NCBI RefSeq assembly: GCF_001707885.1
Contig: NZ_MASS01000003.1
Coordinates: 36,893-100,892, forward strand
Direction of reading: 5' to 3'
DNA: 64,000 nt
From: Desulfosporosinus cupriresistens
Lineage (GTDB): Bacteria > Bacillota > Desulfitobacteriia > Desulfitobacteriales > Desulfitobacteriaceae
Within the stretch, counting starts at the first letter, position 1. Each line of letters begins with the position of its first letter. The notes below the pieces were generated by a model. The model was not told the DNA's origin. It did no database searches and was given only the letters and a program-made list of their open reading frames with translations. Below, piece after piece: positions 29,967-38,730 of the stretch. A program made the position numbers and the translations under genes.

Positions 29967-30032
29967 GGATTATCTTCATCAAATAAATAATAAATTAATT
30001 AGAAAGATATGGTTGATTGTCCACAAAATAAT

Positions 30033-30092
30033 CCTTGTCAAAAGGTATAATTTTTATTAGACTCATAGAGGTGACCATTATTTTTGACAAGG
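30033..30092. promoter_or_regulatory. Inverted repeat around the sigma-factor promoter
   Basis: Two exact 11-base arms (30033-30043 and 30082-30092) in inverted orientation, 38 bases apart. A TATAAT-like -10 lies at 30046-30051 between them, and the right arm abuts the AAGGAG ribosome binding site. Each arm reads CCTTGTCAAAA, which resembles a Spo0A box (TTGTCRAAA). DNA-level operator and RNA hairpin are both possible. Confidence 0.5.
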
Positions 30093-30103
30093 AGTTGAGT
30101 GCC

Positions 30104-30724
30104 ATGACTTCCGACATTAGCACTATGGATAAAGAAATGGCTATGCTTGAAGCAGCGCGCTCAGGTAATGAAGATGCATTGAATAAGATTATTCAGCACT
30201 ATGAACCCGAAGTTCGCATGATTGCTTGTAAATACTTTCTGCCCAGGGCAGATTATGAAGACCTGATACAAGAAGGACGAATCGCGATTTATAGAGCGAT
30301 ATTATCTTATGACATAAATCTAGACATCCCTTTCCTCCATTTTTTAAGAATGGTCATTAAGCGCAAGCTTATTGATAGTTTACGTAAGTATACACGCCAA
30401 AAACATGTCAATTTAAATGAAGCTTATTCCCTAAACAATTTGATTTCCGAATCAGAGGAGACAAGTTTCTTATCACTTTTACCGAACGCTGAGGACCCTG
30501 AATCAATGGTTATCGCTAATGATGAAGCCCGCTCAATGATTAACGATTTAAATAAAGATCTCTCTAGTCTTGAGCGTCTGGTGTTTGAACATTACTTTCT
30601 TCAGGGATTCAAACAACATGAAGTGTCTGAGCACTTAGGGCTCCATCCAAAGTCTTTAGACAACGCGATTCAACGAATTCGGCGTAAAACGGTACAATAT
30701 CGTTCGCGTCAAATGGCTGTTTAA
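30104..30724 (+). CDS. Sigma-70 family RNA polymerase sigma factor, SigH-like
   Basis: 206 residues with region 2 (ALNKIIQHYEPEVRMIACKYFLPRADYEDLIQEGRIAIYRAI, then RMVIKRKLIDSLRKYTRQKHV) and region 4 (LSSLERLVFEHYFLQGFKQHEVSEHLGLHPKSLDNAIQRIRRK). The spacing and the KSLDNAIQRIRRK ending are like Bacillus SigH, and the length is close to its 218. SigH normally sits near ribosomal genes, so this is probably a paralogue; I leave out a symbol. The ATG at 30104 with AAGGAG upstream is preferred over 30035. An inverted repeat covers its promoter. Confidence 0.85.
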   Translation: MTSDISTMDKEMAMLEAARSGNEDALNKIIQHYEPEVRMIACKYFLPRADYEDLIQEGRIAIYRAILSYDINLDIPFLHFLRMVIKRKLIDSLRKYTRQKHVNLNEAYSLNNLISESEETSFLSLLPNAEDPESMVIANDEARSMINDLNKDLSSLERLVFEHYFLQGFKQHEVSEHLGLHPKSLDNAIQRIRRKTVQYRSRQMAV

Positions 30725-30770
30725 TCTACCGATGGTAGCGTAAATAGTTCGGTGGGTTTTATACTTACTA

Positions 30771-30811
30771 ACTACTAAGACTTCCACTTCCAAAGTGGGA
30801 GTCTTAGTAGT
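30771..30811 (+). terminator. Stable hairpin after the sigma-factor gene
   Basis: 19-bp stem (30771-30789 with 30793-30811) with one wobble pair and a 3-base loop. No T-run follows on either side, so it may be an atypical terminator, an RNA-stability element or an attenuator for the next gene. Confidence 0.6.
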
Positions 30812-30840
30812 GGTTATCCCTTGAATGAAGGAGGGTGCTA

Positions 30841-31371
30841 ATGCATTCGTTTTCTTGTTATGTCTTTTCCTGGCGAATGCGCCTTTTAAGATTAAAAAGA
30901 CATAAACTATCTGTTAGTTTGAGTGTTATATTTCTTTTGGCAGTTTTAATTATTGGTCCCCCAGTCTATCAAGAAAGTTGGCTGGATCCTTTCGGCACGC
31001 TCAATGTCCCTAATCGAGAACTTCATCCTCATGCGATAACTAAGCTGGGGATGGTAAATTCCGATGATCCTTTTCACCCCTATTACTACACTAATGAGGG
31101 AAAGATCCAAGAATTAATGCACGACCTACAGCGTGCGACTCCCCTCTCCTCATCAGATCAAGCCTTAGTTTCTTTAGAAAATCAAAAGGTACAGTATTTT
31201 ACCTTACATCGAACACTTTCCCACTATCATCCGGAAGAGGACTATGCGCTACTATATTACCCTAATAAAGGTATTATTCGTTTTAGAGAACAAGCTTTTC
31301 GGATTAATGAATCTACAGTTTATACCTTAACTCAAATCACAGGTGATATGACCTCAGGATGGTGGAAATAA
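30841..31371 (+). CDS. Single-pass membrane protein of unknown function
   Basis: 176 residues. A basic N-terminus (MRLLRLKRHK) is followed by one hydrophobic helix (about residues 26-44, LSVIFLLAVLIIGPPVYQ) and an extracytoplasmic part rich in His, Tyr and Pro (HPHAITKLGMVNSDDPFHPYYYTNEGK). I do not recognise a family. ATG at 30841 follows GGAGG; the upstream GTG at 30835 is inside the ribosome binding site. It follows the SigH-like factor on the same strand after a hairpin and ends in a terminator shared with the convergent coat-like genes. Confidence 0.6.
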   Translation: MHSFSCYVFSWRMRLLRLKRHKLSVSLSVIFLLAVLIIGPPVYQESWLDPFGTLNVPNRELHPHAITKLGMVNSDDPFHPYYYTNEGKIQELMHDLQRATPLSSSDQALVSLENQKVQYFTLHRTLSHYHPEEDYALLYYPNKGIIRFREQAFRINESTVYTLTQITGDMTSGWWK

Positions 31372-31372
31372 T

Positions 31373-31405
31373 AAAGGACCAGGAACAGATTGTTCCCAGT
31401 CCTTT
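31373..31405. terminator. Bidirectional terminator between convergent genes
   Basis: Arms 31373-31386 and 31392-31405 pair over 12 positions with a 2-base internal mismatch and a 5-base loop. A-rich and T-rich flanks allow function for 30841-31371 (+) and 31426-31881 (-). Confidence 0.7.
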
Positions 31406-31425
31406 AATTAAGCTTAATCGCCAGC

Positions 31426-31623
31426 TTAGGCGATACCACCGCTTTGGTTAATCAGCTTGCTGACCTTACTATGAGCATTGGTCGCTTCATTAGCTAACCG
31501 TAAGTAAATCTGTCTCAGATCACCATGATGTGAACGTGTAGCTAGTGTCATGTATCCCATTGCGGCGCTCGATGCGTCTTTCTCATAGTCATAAAGCATG
31601 TCTAAGTCTGAAAACTGACTCAT
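31426..31623 (-). CDS. Small helical protein, possibly spore coat related
   Basis: 65 residues, predicted as two helices (MLYDYEKDASSAAMGYMTLATRSHHGDLRQIYLRLANEA and AHSKVSKLINQSGGIA). The pattern resembles half of a CotF/ferritin-like spore coat protein (the E-x-x-H type helix pair), but the similarity is by eye and weak. It follows 15 bases after 31639-31881 and the two are probably translated from one message. Confidence 0.55.
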   Translation of the reverse strand: MSQFSDLDMLYDYEKDASSAAMGYMTLATRSHHGDLRQIYLRLANEATNAHSKVSKLINQSGGIA

Positions 31624-31638
31624 TTCAAAACCCCCTCC

Positions 31639-31881
31639 CTATTGTAATTCAGCCATACCTTTGTTGAAGTATCCCAATACATCTTCTAAACCTTTAGCTT
31701 GTTCTTTAAAAAATCCTTTCACAGCGGTGTCCTGAGCCATTTCGCTGAACATTAGGCATTTTTTCATAGCAGTTTGGGTTTCAATAATACTTCGGGTTAA
31801 CATTCCTTGATCTAGGATTTTCTTCATTTCCGTTTCATTTAGTTGCACCTTAGATCCCTCCTTTTTATAAACTAGTTTCAT
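31639..31881 (-). CDS. Small helical protein, CotF/coat-like
   Basis: 80 residues. After a short beta-like start (MKLVYKKEGSKVQLNETEMKK) there are helices with SIIETQTAMKKCLMFSEMAQDTAVKGFFKEQAKGLEDVLGYFNKG. The arrangement of E, M and K residues resembles the helical repeats of CotF-type coat proteins and spore-associated ferritin-like proteins. Starts with GGAGGGA before ATG. It pairs with the 65-residue gene downstream, which may be the other half of a split coat protein. Function is inferred only. Confidence 0.55.
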   Translation of the reverse strand: MKLVYKKEGSKVQLNETEMKKILDQGMLTRSIIETQTAMKKCLMFSEMAQDTAVKGFFKEQAKGLEDVLGYFNKGMAELQ

Positions 31882-31971
31882 ATAACATTTTCAGGATGTG
31901 TAAAAAGTCCGTAAATTATTCACAACTACAATAAATTTCTAAGCTATAGAAGTTTTTAATGACGGGACAAG

Positions 31972-32379
31972 TTACCATGAAATGTGCGAATTATATACGA
32001 ATGCGAAGACGAGTAAAAGGATCGCGAAAAATATAATCCAAAGATGGACATGGGAAGTTTGAAGTGAGGCCGAAACAGATGCATCATGCATTGTTTCGGC
32101 CTCTTTGACATTCGCTTCTTCGTTCTCATCCTCATTGTCAATAGGGACAGATAACGATTCTTGGATTAATTGGAGCGCTGCTTCGCGTACATCGGTGGGG
32201 ACGTAGAGGTCCACTCCAGTTGTTAACCCATAGGCTATTTTCAGGAACGCTCCCGCTTCTGGATATTGTTTGATTGCCGGTATACTATCCTCGTTAAGAA
32301 GTCCTATAATAATATCCGCCTCTAGATCCTGGGTGACACCACAAAGATAACTCCAGTTTTCCCCTACCATCCTAACCAT
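31972..32379 (-). CDS. DUF2007-like protein with a C-terminal membrane helix
   Basis: About 135 residues. The first half (CGVTQDLEADIIIGLLNEDSIPAIKQYPEAGAFLKIAYG, ending GVDLYVPTDVREAALQLI) matches the putative signal-transducing DUF2007 domain, which binds small ligands or acts as an adaptor. An acidic linker (about 80-110) leads to one C-terminal hydrophobic helix (LWIIFFAILLLVFAFVY), so it is tail-anchored in the membrane. The start is uncertain between ATG 32379 and ATG 32370. The gene lies 43 bases after the UbiD gene and may belong to that unit. Confidence 0.7.
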   Translation of the reverse strand: MVRMVGENWSYLCGVTQDLEADIIIGLLNEDSIPAIKQYPEAGAFLKIAYGLTTGVDLYVPTDVREAALQLIQESLSVPIDNEDENEEANVKEAETMHDASVSASLQTSHVHLWIIFFAILLLVFAFVYNSHISW

Positions 32380-32422
32380 CACTCCATTCTTTCGCCATTT
32401 GTCCGATGACTAAAATTTTCTG

Positions 32423-34189
32423 TCATCTGGATACTCCATATTCTTTCCAGCGCCGATCAACAAGCTGTACAGTCGCCTCGTCTGGAATTACTTCCCCTGG
32501 ATAACCCGGTTTCATCCTTGCATCAATTAGGATCGGACCATGGTATACCAAGCGGTGCAGGCGCAGCTCTGTCCTGGCATAGATATCATAAGCGGGATCA
32601 AAACGGGTAAAGACTTGCCAGAGGAAACCGGTTGGATCTAAGGCAAGTGTTAGGTCATCAACCAGAACCGCAAGGGGCCATTCCTGGAACGTATCAGCTT
32701 GAAGATCCTGTAGCACATCTTTAGCGAGCTCTGGCGCTTCATCAAACGAGTTCGCCTCTAATAACAGGCATCCTGCACAAAAGGGTTTAATTCCTTTAAT
32801 GCCGGGCAGAGTACTCCCCTCAATATTACGCGGCAAGTTACGTTTGGTGCTTCCTAACCCAAGCATTATAGCTTTACTGCCGTGATTTAGACGTCTCCCA
32901 GTATAGTCCAAAGTGTCCATGGACGTTTCGTTGAGAATTATTAGATCAGATTCCGGTTCAAAACGAGCCAATACAGTTTCCAAAAGAGTTCTAAAGTCTT
33001 GCAAATCAAGTTGGGCATCGGTTAAGATCAAAAACTTCGTCAAGGTAAGTTGTCCTTCGCCTAGGATTCGGAAAGCGTGCGCTAAAGCTTCACGATGATA
33101 GCTTTCTCGGACGATGGCAGCTGCTAGAGCATGAAAGCCGGTTTCAGCATATGTCCAGAGCGCTTTAACTCCCATCATGACCACAGGAAACATGGGAGAC
33201 AACAAAGACTGCAAATATTCACCAATAAAATAATCTTCCTGACGAGGTTTTCCTACAACAGTAGCTGGGTAGATCGCATCGCGCCGATGGTAAACAGTAT
33301 GAACGTTAAAAACCGGAAAATCATGTGTCAGGGAATAATAGCCGTAATGATCTCCAAAAGGCCCTTCTGGTGTACGAACGTGAGCAGGCACGTTACCGCA
33401 AATGGCAAACTCTGCTTCTGCAATGAGCGCATGGGGATGAGTTGAAACCTTAACTCGGGGAAGTTTTTCTCCCATTAAGAAAGAGGTGAAAATAAGTTCG
33501 GGAAGCATTTCGGGCAGAGGAGCAATAGCGGAAAGAATTAGAGCCGGTGGACCTCCTAAGAAAAGAGTCGTAGGAAGATCCTGTCCCAAACGCTCTGCTT
33601 CATAATAGTGAAATCCACCACCTTTATGAATCTGCCAGTGTATGCCCGTGTGATTTTGACTATAGATTTGAATGCGGTACATTCCAAGATTATGTTCTCC
33701 TGTCACTGGGTGTTCAGTATAAACTAAAGGTAAGGTAACAAAAGGGCCACCATCTTCTGGCCAACTGGTGAGTACCGGGAGTCGAGTTAAATCCACAGAG
33801 CGTTCTTGAATCTCGAGAACTGGGGCGTATTTCTCATGAACGGTGCGCAGGCCGCTTTTAGCCAAGGACATCATCCAGTCCTTTTCCTGCCAAAGTACGG
33901 AAGGTTTCGGCGGCAACAAACGATGCAAAGCCGAAACGGCTCGCTTTACTGTTTCTTCTGGTTTGGGTCCGATGGCCAAGTCGACGCGCCGACGAGTTCC
34001 AAATAAATTGGTGATAACCGGAAAATCACTTCCTTTAACTCGCTTAAACAAGAGGGCAGGCCCTTCGTCCTCAATAACACGGCGATGAACTTCCGCCAAC
34101 TCTAGATAAGGATCGACTTCAGCCTCGATTTCGACAATTTGCTTCTCTCTGCGGAGGGTTTCAATAAAATGACGTAAATTTGTGTGCAC
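32423..34189 (-). CDS. UbiD-family prenylated-FMN decarboxylase
   Basis: Reversible (de)carboxylase using prenylated FMN. UbiD signatures include NLGMYRIQIYSQNHTGIHWQIHKGGG, FAICGNVPAHVRTPEGPFGDHYGYYS with catalytic acidic residues, YPATVVGKPRQEDYFIGEY and the C-terminal half LVDDLTLALDPTGFLWQVFTRFDP. The length (about 588 residues) is longer than E. coli UbiD (497) and resembles the long menaquinone/futalosine-pathway decarboxylases, so menaquinone biosynthesis is a possibility. GTG at 34189 has AGAGGTG 5 bases upstream; the ATG at 34222 has none. It is followed by the DUF2007 gene and preceded by the LpdD-like gene, with no ubiX nearby. Confidence 0.88.
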   Translation of the reverse strand: MHTNLRHFIETLRREKQIVEIEAEVDPYLELAEVHRRVIEDEGPALLFKRVKGSDFPVITNLFGTRRRVDLAIGPKPEETVKRAVSALHRLLPPKPSVLWQEKDWMMSLAKSGLRTVHEKYAPVLEIQERSVDLTRLPVLTSWPEDGGPFVTLPLVYTEHPVTGEHNLGMYRIQIYSQNHTGIHWQIHKGGGFHYYEAERLGQDLPTTLFLGGPPALILSAIAPLPEMLPELIFTSFLMGEKLPRVKVSTHPHALIAEAEFAICGNVPAHVRTPEGPFGDHYGYYSLTHDFPVFNVHTVYHRRDAIYPATVVGKPRQEDYFIGEYLQSLLSPMFPVVMMGVKALWTYAETGFHALAAAIVRESYHREALAHAFRILGEGQLTLTKFLILTDAQLDLQDFRTLLETVLARFEPESDLIILNETSMDTLDYTGRRLNHGSKAIMLGLGSTKRNLPRNIEGSTLPGIKGIKPFCAGCLLLEANSFDEAPELAKDVLQDLQADTFQEWPLAVLVDDLTLALDPTGFLWQVFTRFDPAYDIYARTELRLHRLVYHGPILIDARMKPGYPGEVIPDEATVQLVDRRWKEYGVSR

Positions 34190-34252
34190 ATTTTCACCTC
34201 TGAGTAATGTAGTTAATTTCATGTTAATGGGATTAAGTAAGTAAAAGTAACG

Positions 34253-34657
34253 TCAATTCTTCAAACTTAATGAAGCCAGGGCGGTTTGAGTGAGAGTATC
34301 GCAATGACAGATAATTTCACTCAATTCCTCTGGACGGAGGTGATCTGAGTGGATTCCTGCTGTTACAACCACAGAACAGCGCAGCTCACGGGCTAACGTT
34401 TCGGCAACTTTCTGAGCGACATCGACATCTTTATGTCCGGGTACTGGCATGATGTAAGCATCGGTACTCCAACCTTGACCGCTAAGGCTTGGACGAGGAA
34501 TTGCCAGCACAACTCCACCGACATGGGGCTTTTCTCCTCCTACCAAAAGTCCATTTAACCCATTGCCAGTATCCATCAGGATTAAGGAAATTTGACATCG
34601 TCCTTCCCCTTCTTTTCCTTGCCAAATGGGGAGGTAGATCAGTTTATTATCAGACAC
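34253..34657 (-). CDS. LpdD-like prenylated-flavin chaperone domain protein
   Basis: 134 residues with GNGLNGLLVGGEKPHVGGVVLAIPRPSL, SVVVTAGIHSDHLRPEELSEI and PGHKDVDVAQKVAETLARELRC. These match the LpdD-like (PAC4-type) family of small proteins that accompany UbiD-type decarboxylases and are proposed to help deliver or protect prenylated FMN. The gene lies 63 bases upstream of the UbiD gene on the same strand, which strongly supports that partnership. GTG at 34657 is preferred (GAGG 9 bases upstream) over GTG 34672. Family recognition is from memory of the conserved blocks. Confidence 0.75.
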   Translation of the reverse strand: MSDNKLIYLPIWQGKEGEGRCQISLILMDTGNGLNGLLVGGEKPHVGGVVLAIPRPSLSGQGWSTDAYIMPVPGHKDVDVAQKVAETLARELRCSVVVTAGIHSDHLRPEELSEIICHCDTLTQTALASLSLKN

Positions 34658-34734
34658 ATCCTTTATCCTCACTTTACATTTTTACATTAGGTGTTTACAT
34701 TATACATTTAGTCATCTATATTAGCCAAGTTTTT

Positions 34735-34905
34735 AAAGAAAACTTGGGAAGGCGCCCACGAAGACACTGTCTTCGCACGTATTAGCCTTCTTGCAGACAC
34801 TGTCTTCGCGCGTGTTAACCTTCTTGTTAGCCTTAGCGAAGGCGACTGCCTAGTTGTGGTGCCGCGTAGCGGCATGGAAGTCTGACTAGTAAAAGAAAAC
34901 TTGGG
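34735..34905. repeat. Dispersed intergenic repeat, copy 1
   Basis: About 160 bases built of two 33-base tandem units (starting at about 34763 and 34796) sharing GACACTGTCTTCGC and TTAGCCTTCTTG-type blocks, a 17-base palindrome (CGAAGACA-C-TGTCTTCG) and a hairpin TGCCGC/GCGGCA near 34859-34873. Copy 2 at 38784-38935 is collinear with it. The 14-base sequence AAAGAAAACTTGGG occurs at both ends (34735-34748 and 34892-34905). It lies between the clpB terminator and the LpdD-like gene. Open frames crossing it are not genes. Confidence 0.9.
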
Positions 34906-34917
34906 CTTATTCGTTGA

Positions 34918-34959
34918 AAAAAAAGAGAGTGGGAAAATCAAAATCCCAGCTCTCTTTTT
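34918..34959 (-). terminator. Terminator of dnaJ-clpB
   Basis: Stem of GAGAG and TGGGA blocks (about 34921-34934 with 34944-34958) with one bulge, A-run before and T-run after on the minus strand, 25 bases after the clpB stop. Confidence 0.85.
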
Positions 34960-34981
34960 ACCTAAATGAAATTCTTTGGTC

Positions 34982-37579
34982 TTAATCTTTTGGAGAAGAA
35001 AACAATATAGTCCCCAAATCATCAACATCGACGAGAATTTGTTGTCCTTCCTTAAATTCACCTTGAAGAAGTTTTAGGGCCAAGGGATTCTGCAGACGTT
35101 GTTGGATCACCCGCTTGAGCGGCCTTGCTCCATAAACAGGATCATAACCTTCATTCGCCAATTGTACACGGGCCTGCTCTGTTAATTCGAGTGTGAGGTT
35201 GCGTTCGCTTAAACGTTCACGCAACAGGCCAAGTTGAATTTCCACGATTTGTCCAATATGCTTACGCTCTAAAGGATGGAAGACAATGACTTCATCTAGG
35301 CGGTTAAGGAATTCCGGCCGGAAGTGATGCCGCAGTTCTTCATTAATGGTTGACCGAACTTCTTCTTGGGACGCGCTGCGTCGCGCTAGATCCTGAATGG
35401 ACGGACTTGCAATATTACTGGTTAAAATAACTACTGTGTTTTTAAAGTTTACAATCCGTCCTTGCCCATCAGTTAATCGGCCATCATCTAAGAGTTGCAA
35501 GAGAACATTCGTAACGTCACTATGTGCTTTCTCAATTTCATCGAAAAGGATCACACTGTACGGTTTACGACGGACGACTTCTGTCAGCTGTCCACCCTCT
35601 TCGTAGCCTACATAACCTGGAGGTGCTCCAATAAGTCGTGCTACTGTATGCTTTTCCATATACTCCGACATATCGATTCTAACCATAGCTTGTTCATCAT
35701 CGAAGAGAAATTCCGCCAACGCCCTTGCTAGCTCAGTTTTCCCGACGCCGGTCGGACCTAAGAAGAGAAATGAGCCTAAGGGGCGATTCGGGTCTTGTAA
35801 ACCAGCTCGGGCCCGGCGTACAGCATCGGCAACAGCGTTAACTGCTTCTTCTTGACCGATAACCCGCTCATGAATACGATCTTCCATGTAGACGAGCTTT
35901 TCCATCTCGCTCTCCATGAGTTTTGCAACGGGTACATGAGTCCAAGTTGCCACAATTTCTGCAATATCTTGTTCTATCACTTCTTGTTTTAACAAAGTGT
36001 TTTTCTTTGCTTGAAGTTTTTCTTCTGCGGCTTTAAGTTCTTTTTCCAGATTCGGAATAATTCCATACTGCAGTTCGGCTGCTTTATTATAATCTAGTTG
36101 CTGTTGCGCTTGCTCCATAAGGTTACGTGAACGATCAACTTCTTCTTTAAGTTGTTGAATTCGGGCCAAGACCTCACGTTCGCCCTGCAGCTGAGCATCC
36201 AAGCCGGAACGTTCTTCTTTGAGATTGGCCAACTCTACTTCAATTTTTGTTAAACGATCCTTGCTGGCTTCATCCTTTTCTTTTTTGAGGGCTTCTCGTT
36301 CGATTTCTAATTGCATCATCCGTCGTTTAATCTGATCTAATTCATAAGGATCACTGGTTATTTCCATACGCATACGCGCTGCCGCTTCATCAATTAGGTC
36401 AATCGCTTTGTCTGGGAGAAAACGGTCACTAATATATCGATCAGATAGTGTCGCGGCGGCAATGATCGCACCGTCCGTGATTCTCACACCATGGTGTGTC
36501 TCATAGCGTTCCTTGAGACCACGCAGGATTGAGATGGTATCCTCTACACTGGGTGCTTCAACCATGATCGGTTGAAAACGCCGTTCAAGAGCAGCATCTT
36601 TCTCAATATGCTTGCGATATTCTGCGAGCGTCGTTGCTCCGAGCATGCTTAGTTCTCCACGGGCCAGCATTGGCTTAAGCATATTGCTAGCATCCATTGC
36701 TCCTTCAGCGGCTCCCGCTCCGACAACAGTGTGTAATTCATCAATAAATAGGATGACATCTTCACGATCCTTGATTTCTTTGAGCACCGCTTTCAAACGT
36801 TCCTCAAATTCCCCCCGGTATTTGGCTCCGGCGATCAAGGTTCCCATATCGAGAGCGACGACTTGCTTATTTTTAATTGCATCGGGGACATCTCCACGGA
36901 CAATCCGTTGAGCCAATCCTTCGACAATAGCTGTTTTCCCGACCCCAGGCTCTCCAATCAGTACAGGATTATTTTTTGTACGTCGGGATAGAGTCTGAAT
37001 AACCCGGCGAATTTCTTCATCACGGCCAATCACGGGATCAAGTCGGCCACGCCTCGCTTGTTCCACTAGGTTAAGCCCATATTGTTCGAGAGCTGCATAG
37101 GTTCCTTCAGGGTTTTGACTAGTGACGCGTTGAGTCCCTCTAACTTCTCGTAAGGCTTGAAGTAATTTTTCCCGAGTCAGTCCAGCTTGTTTTAAGATTT
37201 GTTCGACTGGACCCCCAGCTTTCCCCAAGATTGCAAGCAACAAATGTTCGGTGCTTACATACTCATCACCAAACGTGCTCATCTCATCATGGGCCGCTAC
37301 CAAAACGGACCGTAAGCGCGCCGAAATGGTCAGTTGCACATTTCCGCCGCTGATGCGGGGAAAACGGTTGATCTCTTGTCGAATAGTTTGGATTAGTACG
37401 CCAACCGCCATATTTAATTTAGTCAGCACTTGAGGAACAACGCCATCCCCTTGCTCTAAAAGAGAGAGCAAAAGATGTTCTGGCTCAACTTGGCTATTCC
37501 CGTTGCGTTCTGCTTTGCTTTGAGAATCTGTGATGGCTTCCTGTGATTTCTGGGTAAAACGATTGGTATCAAAAGACAT
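34982..37579 (-). CDS. clpB: ATP-dependent chaperone ClpB
   Basis: Hexameric disaggregase working with DnaK/DnaJ. 865 residues: an N-domain (about 1-145) with two Clp repeats, AAA1 with Walker A GEPGVGKT (about 206-213), a coiled-coil middle domain (about 405-525, [33 protein letters not shown]) and AAA2 with Walker A GPTGVGKT (about 605-612) and [13 protein letters not shown]. The middle domain distinguishes it from ClpC/ClpA. It lies 31 bases after dnaJ and shares its CtsR-controlled promoter. Confidence 0.96.
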   Translation of the reverse strand: MSFDTNRFTQKSQEAITDSQSKAERNGNSQVEPEHLLLSLLEQGDGVVPQVLTKLNMAVGVLIQTIRQEINRFPRISGGNVQLTISARLRSVLVAAHDEMSTFGDEYVSTEHLLLAILGKAGGPVEQILKQAGLTREKLLQALREVRGTQRVTSQNPEGTYAALEQYGLNLVEQARRGRLDPVIGRDEEIRRVIQTLSRRTKNNPVLIGEPGVGKTAIVEGLAQRIVRGDVPDAIKNKQVVALDMGTLIAGAKYRGEFEERLKAVLKEIKDREDVILFIDELHTVVGAGAAEGAMDASNMLKPMLARGELSMLGATTLAEYRKHIEKDAALERRFQPIMVEAPSVEDTISILRGLKERYETHHGVRITDGAIIAAATLSDRYISDRFLPDKAIDLIDEAAARMRMEITSDPYELDQIKRRMMQLEIEREALKKEKDEASKDRLTKIEVELANLKEERSGLDAQLQGEREVLARIQQLKEEVDRSRNLMEQAQQQLDYNKAAELQYGIIPNLEKELKAAEEKLQAKKNTLLKQEVIEQDIAEIVATWTHVPVAKLMESEMEKLVYMEDRIHERVIGQEEAVNAVADAVRRARAGLQDPNRPLGSFLFLGPTGVGKTELARALAEFLFDDEQAMVRIDMSEYMEKHTVARLIGAPPGYVGYEEGGQLTEVVRRKPYSVILFDEIEKAHSDVTNVLLQLLDDGRLTDGQGRIVNFKNTVVILTSNIASPSIQDLARRSASQEEVRSTINEELRHHFRPEFLNRLDEVIVFHPLERKHIGQIVEIQLGLLRERLSERNLTLELTEQARVQLANEGYDPVYGARPLKRVIQQRLQNPLALKLLQGEFKEGQQILVDVDDLGTILFSSPKD

Positions 37580-37610
37580 TATTACTCACTCCTTTTTAAG
37601 CTAGGTATGG

Positions 37611-38600
37611 TCAAACCGAGGTTGTGCTTCGTTTGTTGGCTAAATCACGAAGAGCCGTGATCTCTTGCTCGCTCATACCCTCTGGTAAAACGATCGATAA
37701 TTCTGCAAAGAGGTCCCCATATTGAAGAGGATGCTCTAAATTTGGCATACCCTTTCCTTTTAAACGAAATCTCTTTCCACTTTGAGAGAGCGGGGGGATT
37801 TTAAGCAGGACTTCTCCTCCAAAGGTACGGATACGCGCCTCACCACCTAAAACGGCCTGATAGAAATCAACTGGTAGATCTACCTTCAAGTCATCTCCAT
37901 CACGGACAAAGCGAGTATGCGGGGCTACTGTAATATTTAAATAGAGATTCCCTCTCGCTCCACCTGAGATCCCTGGCCCACCTTGACCCACAATCCGTAC
38001 TTTAGAACCAGTCCTTACCCCTTTCGGGATTTTGGCCTCGATTTGTTTTTCTCCGGTACGAATGAGCCGTGTCGTTCCATTATAAGTTTCTTCAAGTGTC
38101 ACTTGGACCTCTACTTCAAGATCCTGGCCAGAACGGGCACGTCCTTTTACAGAGCCCCCACTGAAACCAGCGCCTTGCCCGCCACCTCCGCCAAAGAGAG
38201 TTGAGAAGAAATCAGAATACCCGTCTCCTCCTCCACTAAATCCACCCGCGCCACCAAACATTTCTGCAAAATCTTCTGGGGACATGGTATAGGTTTGATT
38301 GCTGCCACCCCTACCACCAGAATTCGTTTGCCAGCGGCCATAATCAAAATCTCCACGTTCTCCACGATTCTGCCATTGTTGGTACTCCGCCCGTAATTCA
38401 TCGTATTTACGACGTTTTTCAGGATCACTAATCGCTTGATAGGCTTCCATAGACTCTTTAAATTTAGCTTCAGCCGTTTTGTCCCCCGGATTTACATCGG
38501 GATGATATTTCTTAGCTAATTTTTGATAGGTCTTTTTTATAGTTTTTTCATCAGCATCTGGTGAAACACCAAGAATTGCATAATAATCTTTAAAATCCAT
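37611..38600 (-). CDS. DnaJ-class chaperone without zinc finger (CbpA/DjlA-like)
   Basis: J-domain co-chaperone, 329 residues. The J-domain with HPD motif is at residues 5-70 (YYAILGVSPDADEKTIKKTYQKLAKKYHPDVNPGD). A Gly-rich linker (about 105-160) follows, then the DnaJ C-terminal substrate-binding domains (LEVEVQVTLEETYNGTTRLI, VAPHTRFVRDGDDLKVDLPV, GKRFRLKGKGMPNLEHP). No CxxCxGxG zinc repeats, as in CbpA. It lies upstream of clpB, so the pair would work together in disaggregation. Promoter with two CtsR boxes upstream. Confidence 0.93.
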   Translation of the reverse strand: MDFKDYYAILGVSPDADEKTIKKTYQKLAKKYHPDVNPGDKTAEAKFKESMEAYQAISDPEKRRKYDELRAEYQQWQNRGERGDFDYGRWQTNSGGRGGSNQTYTMSPEDFAEMFGGAGGFSGGGDGYSDFFSTLFGGGGGQGAGFSGGSVKGRARSGQDLEVEVQVTLEETYNGTTRLIRTGEKQIEAKIPKGVRTGSKVRIVGQGGPGISGGARGNLYLNITVAPHTRFVRDGDDLKVDLPVDFYQAVLGGEARIRTFGGEVLLKIPPLSQSGKRFRLKGKGMPNLEHPLQYGDLFAELSIVLPEGMSEQEITALRDLANKRSTTSV

Positions 38601-38701
38601 ATCTTCACCTCATATTCTGCGCTGGTGGTAAAGTTTTTCTTCACTATGATTCTGCTAGTTTTATCTGAGATTAATTGCAGTATTTTCTCCCCTACAATTA
38701 G

Positions 38702-38730
38702 ATTATATTCCCTTTTTCAACTAAGGTCAA
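38702..38730 (-). promoter_or_regulatory. Sigma-A promoter of dnaJ-clpB
   Basis: Minus-strand TTGACC (38730-38725), 17-base spacer, TATAAT (38707-38702). Perfect -10. The -35 overlaps a CtsR half site. Confidence 0.85.

Noticed and set aside
34763..34828. 33-base tandem units as a possible CRISPR array
   Set aside because: Only two units, directly adjacent with no variable spacers, and no cas genes in the window.
34708..35061. ORF of 117 codons (minus) with RLTRAKTVS repeated
   Set aside because: It runs across dispersed repeat copy 1 and into the clpB 3' end. The repetitive residues are translations of the 33-base units, not a protein.
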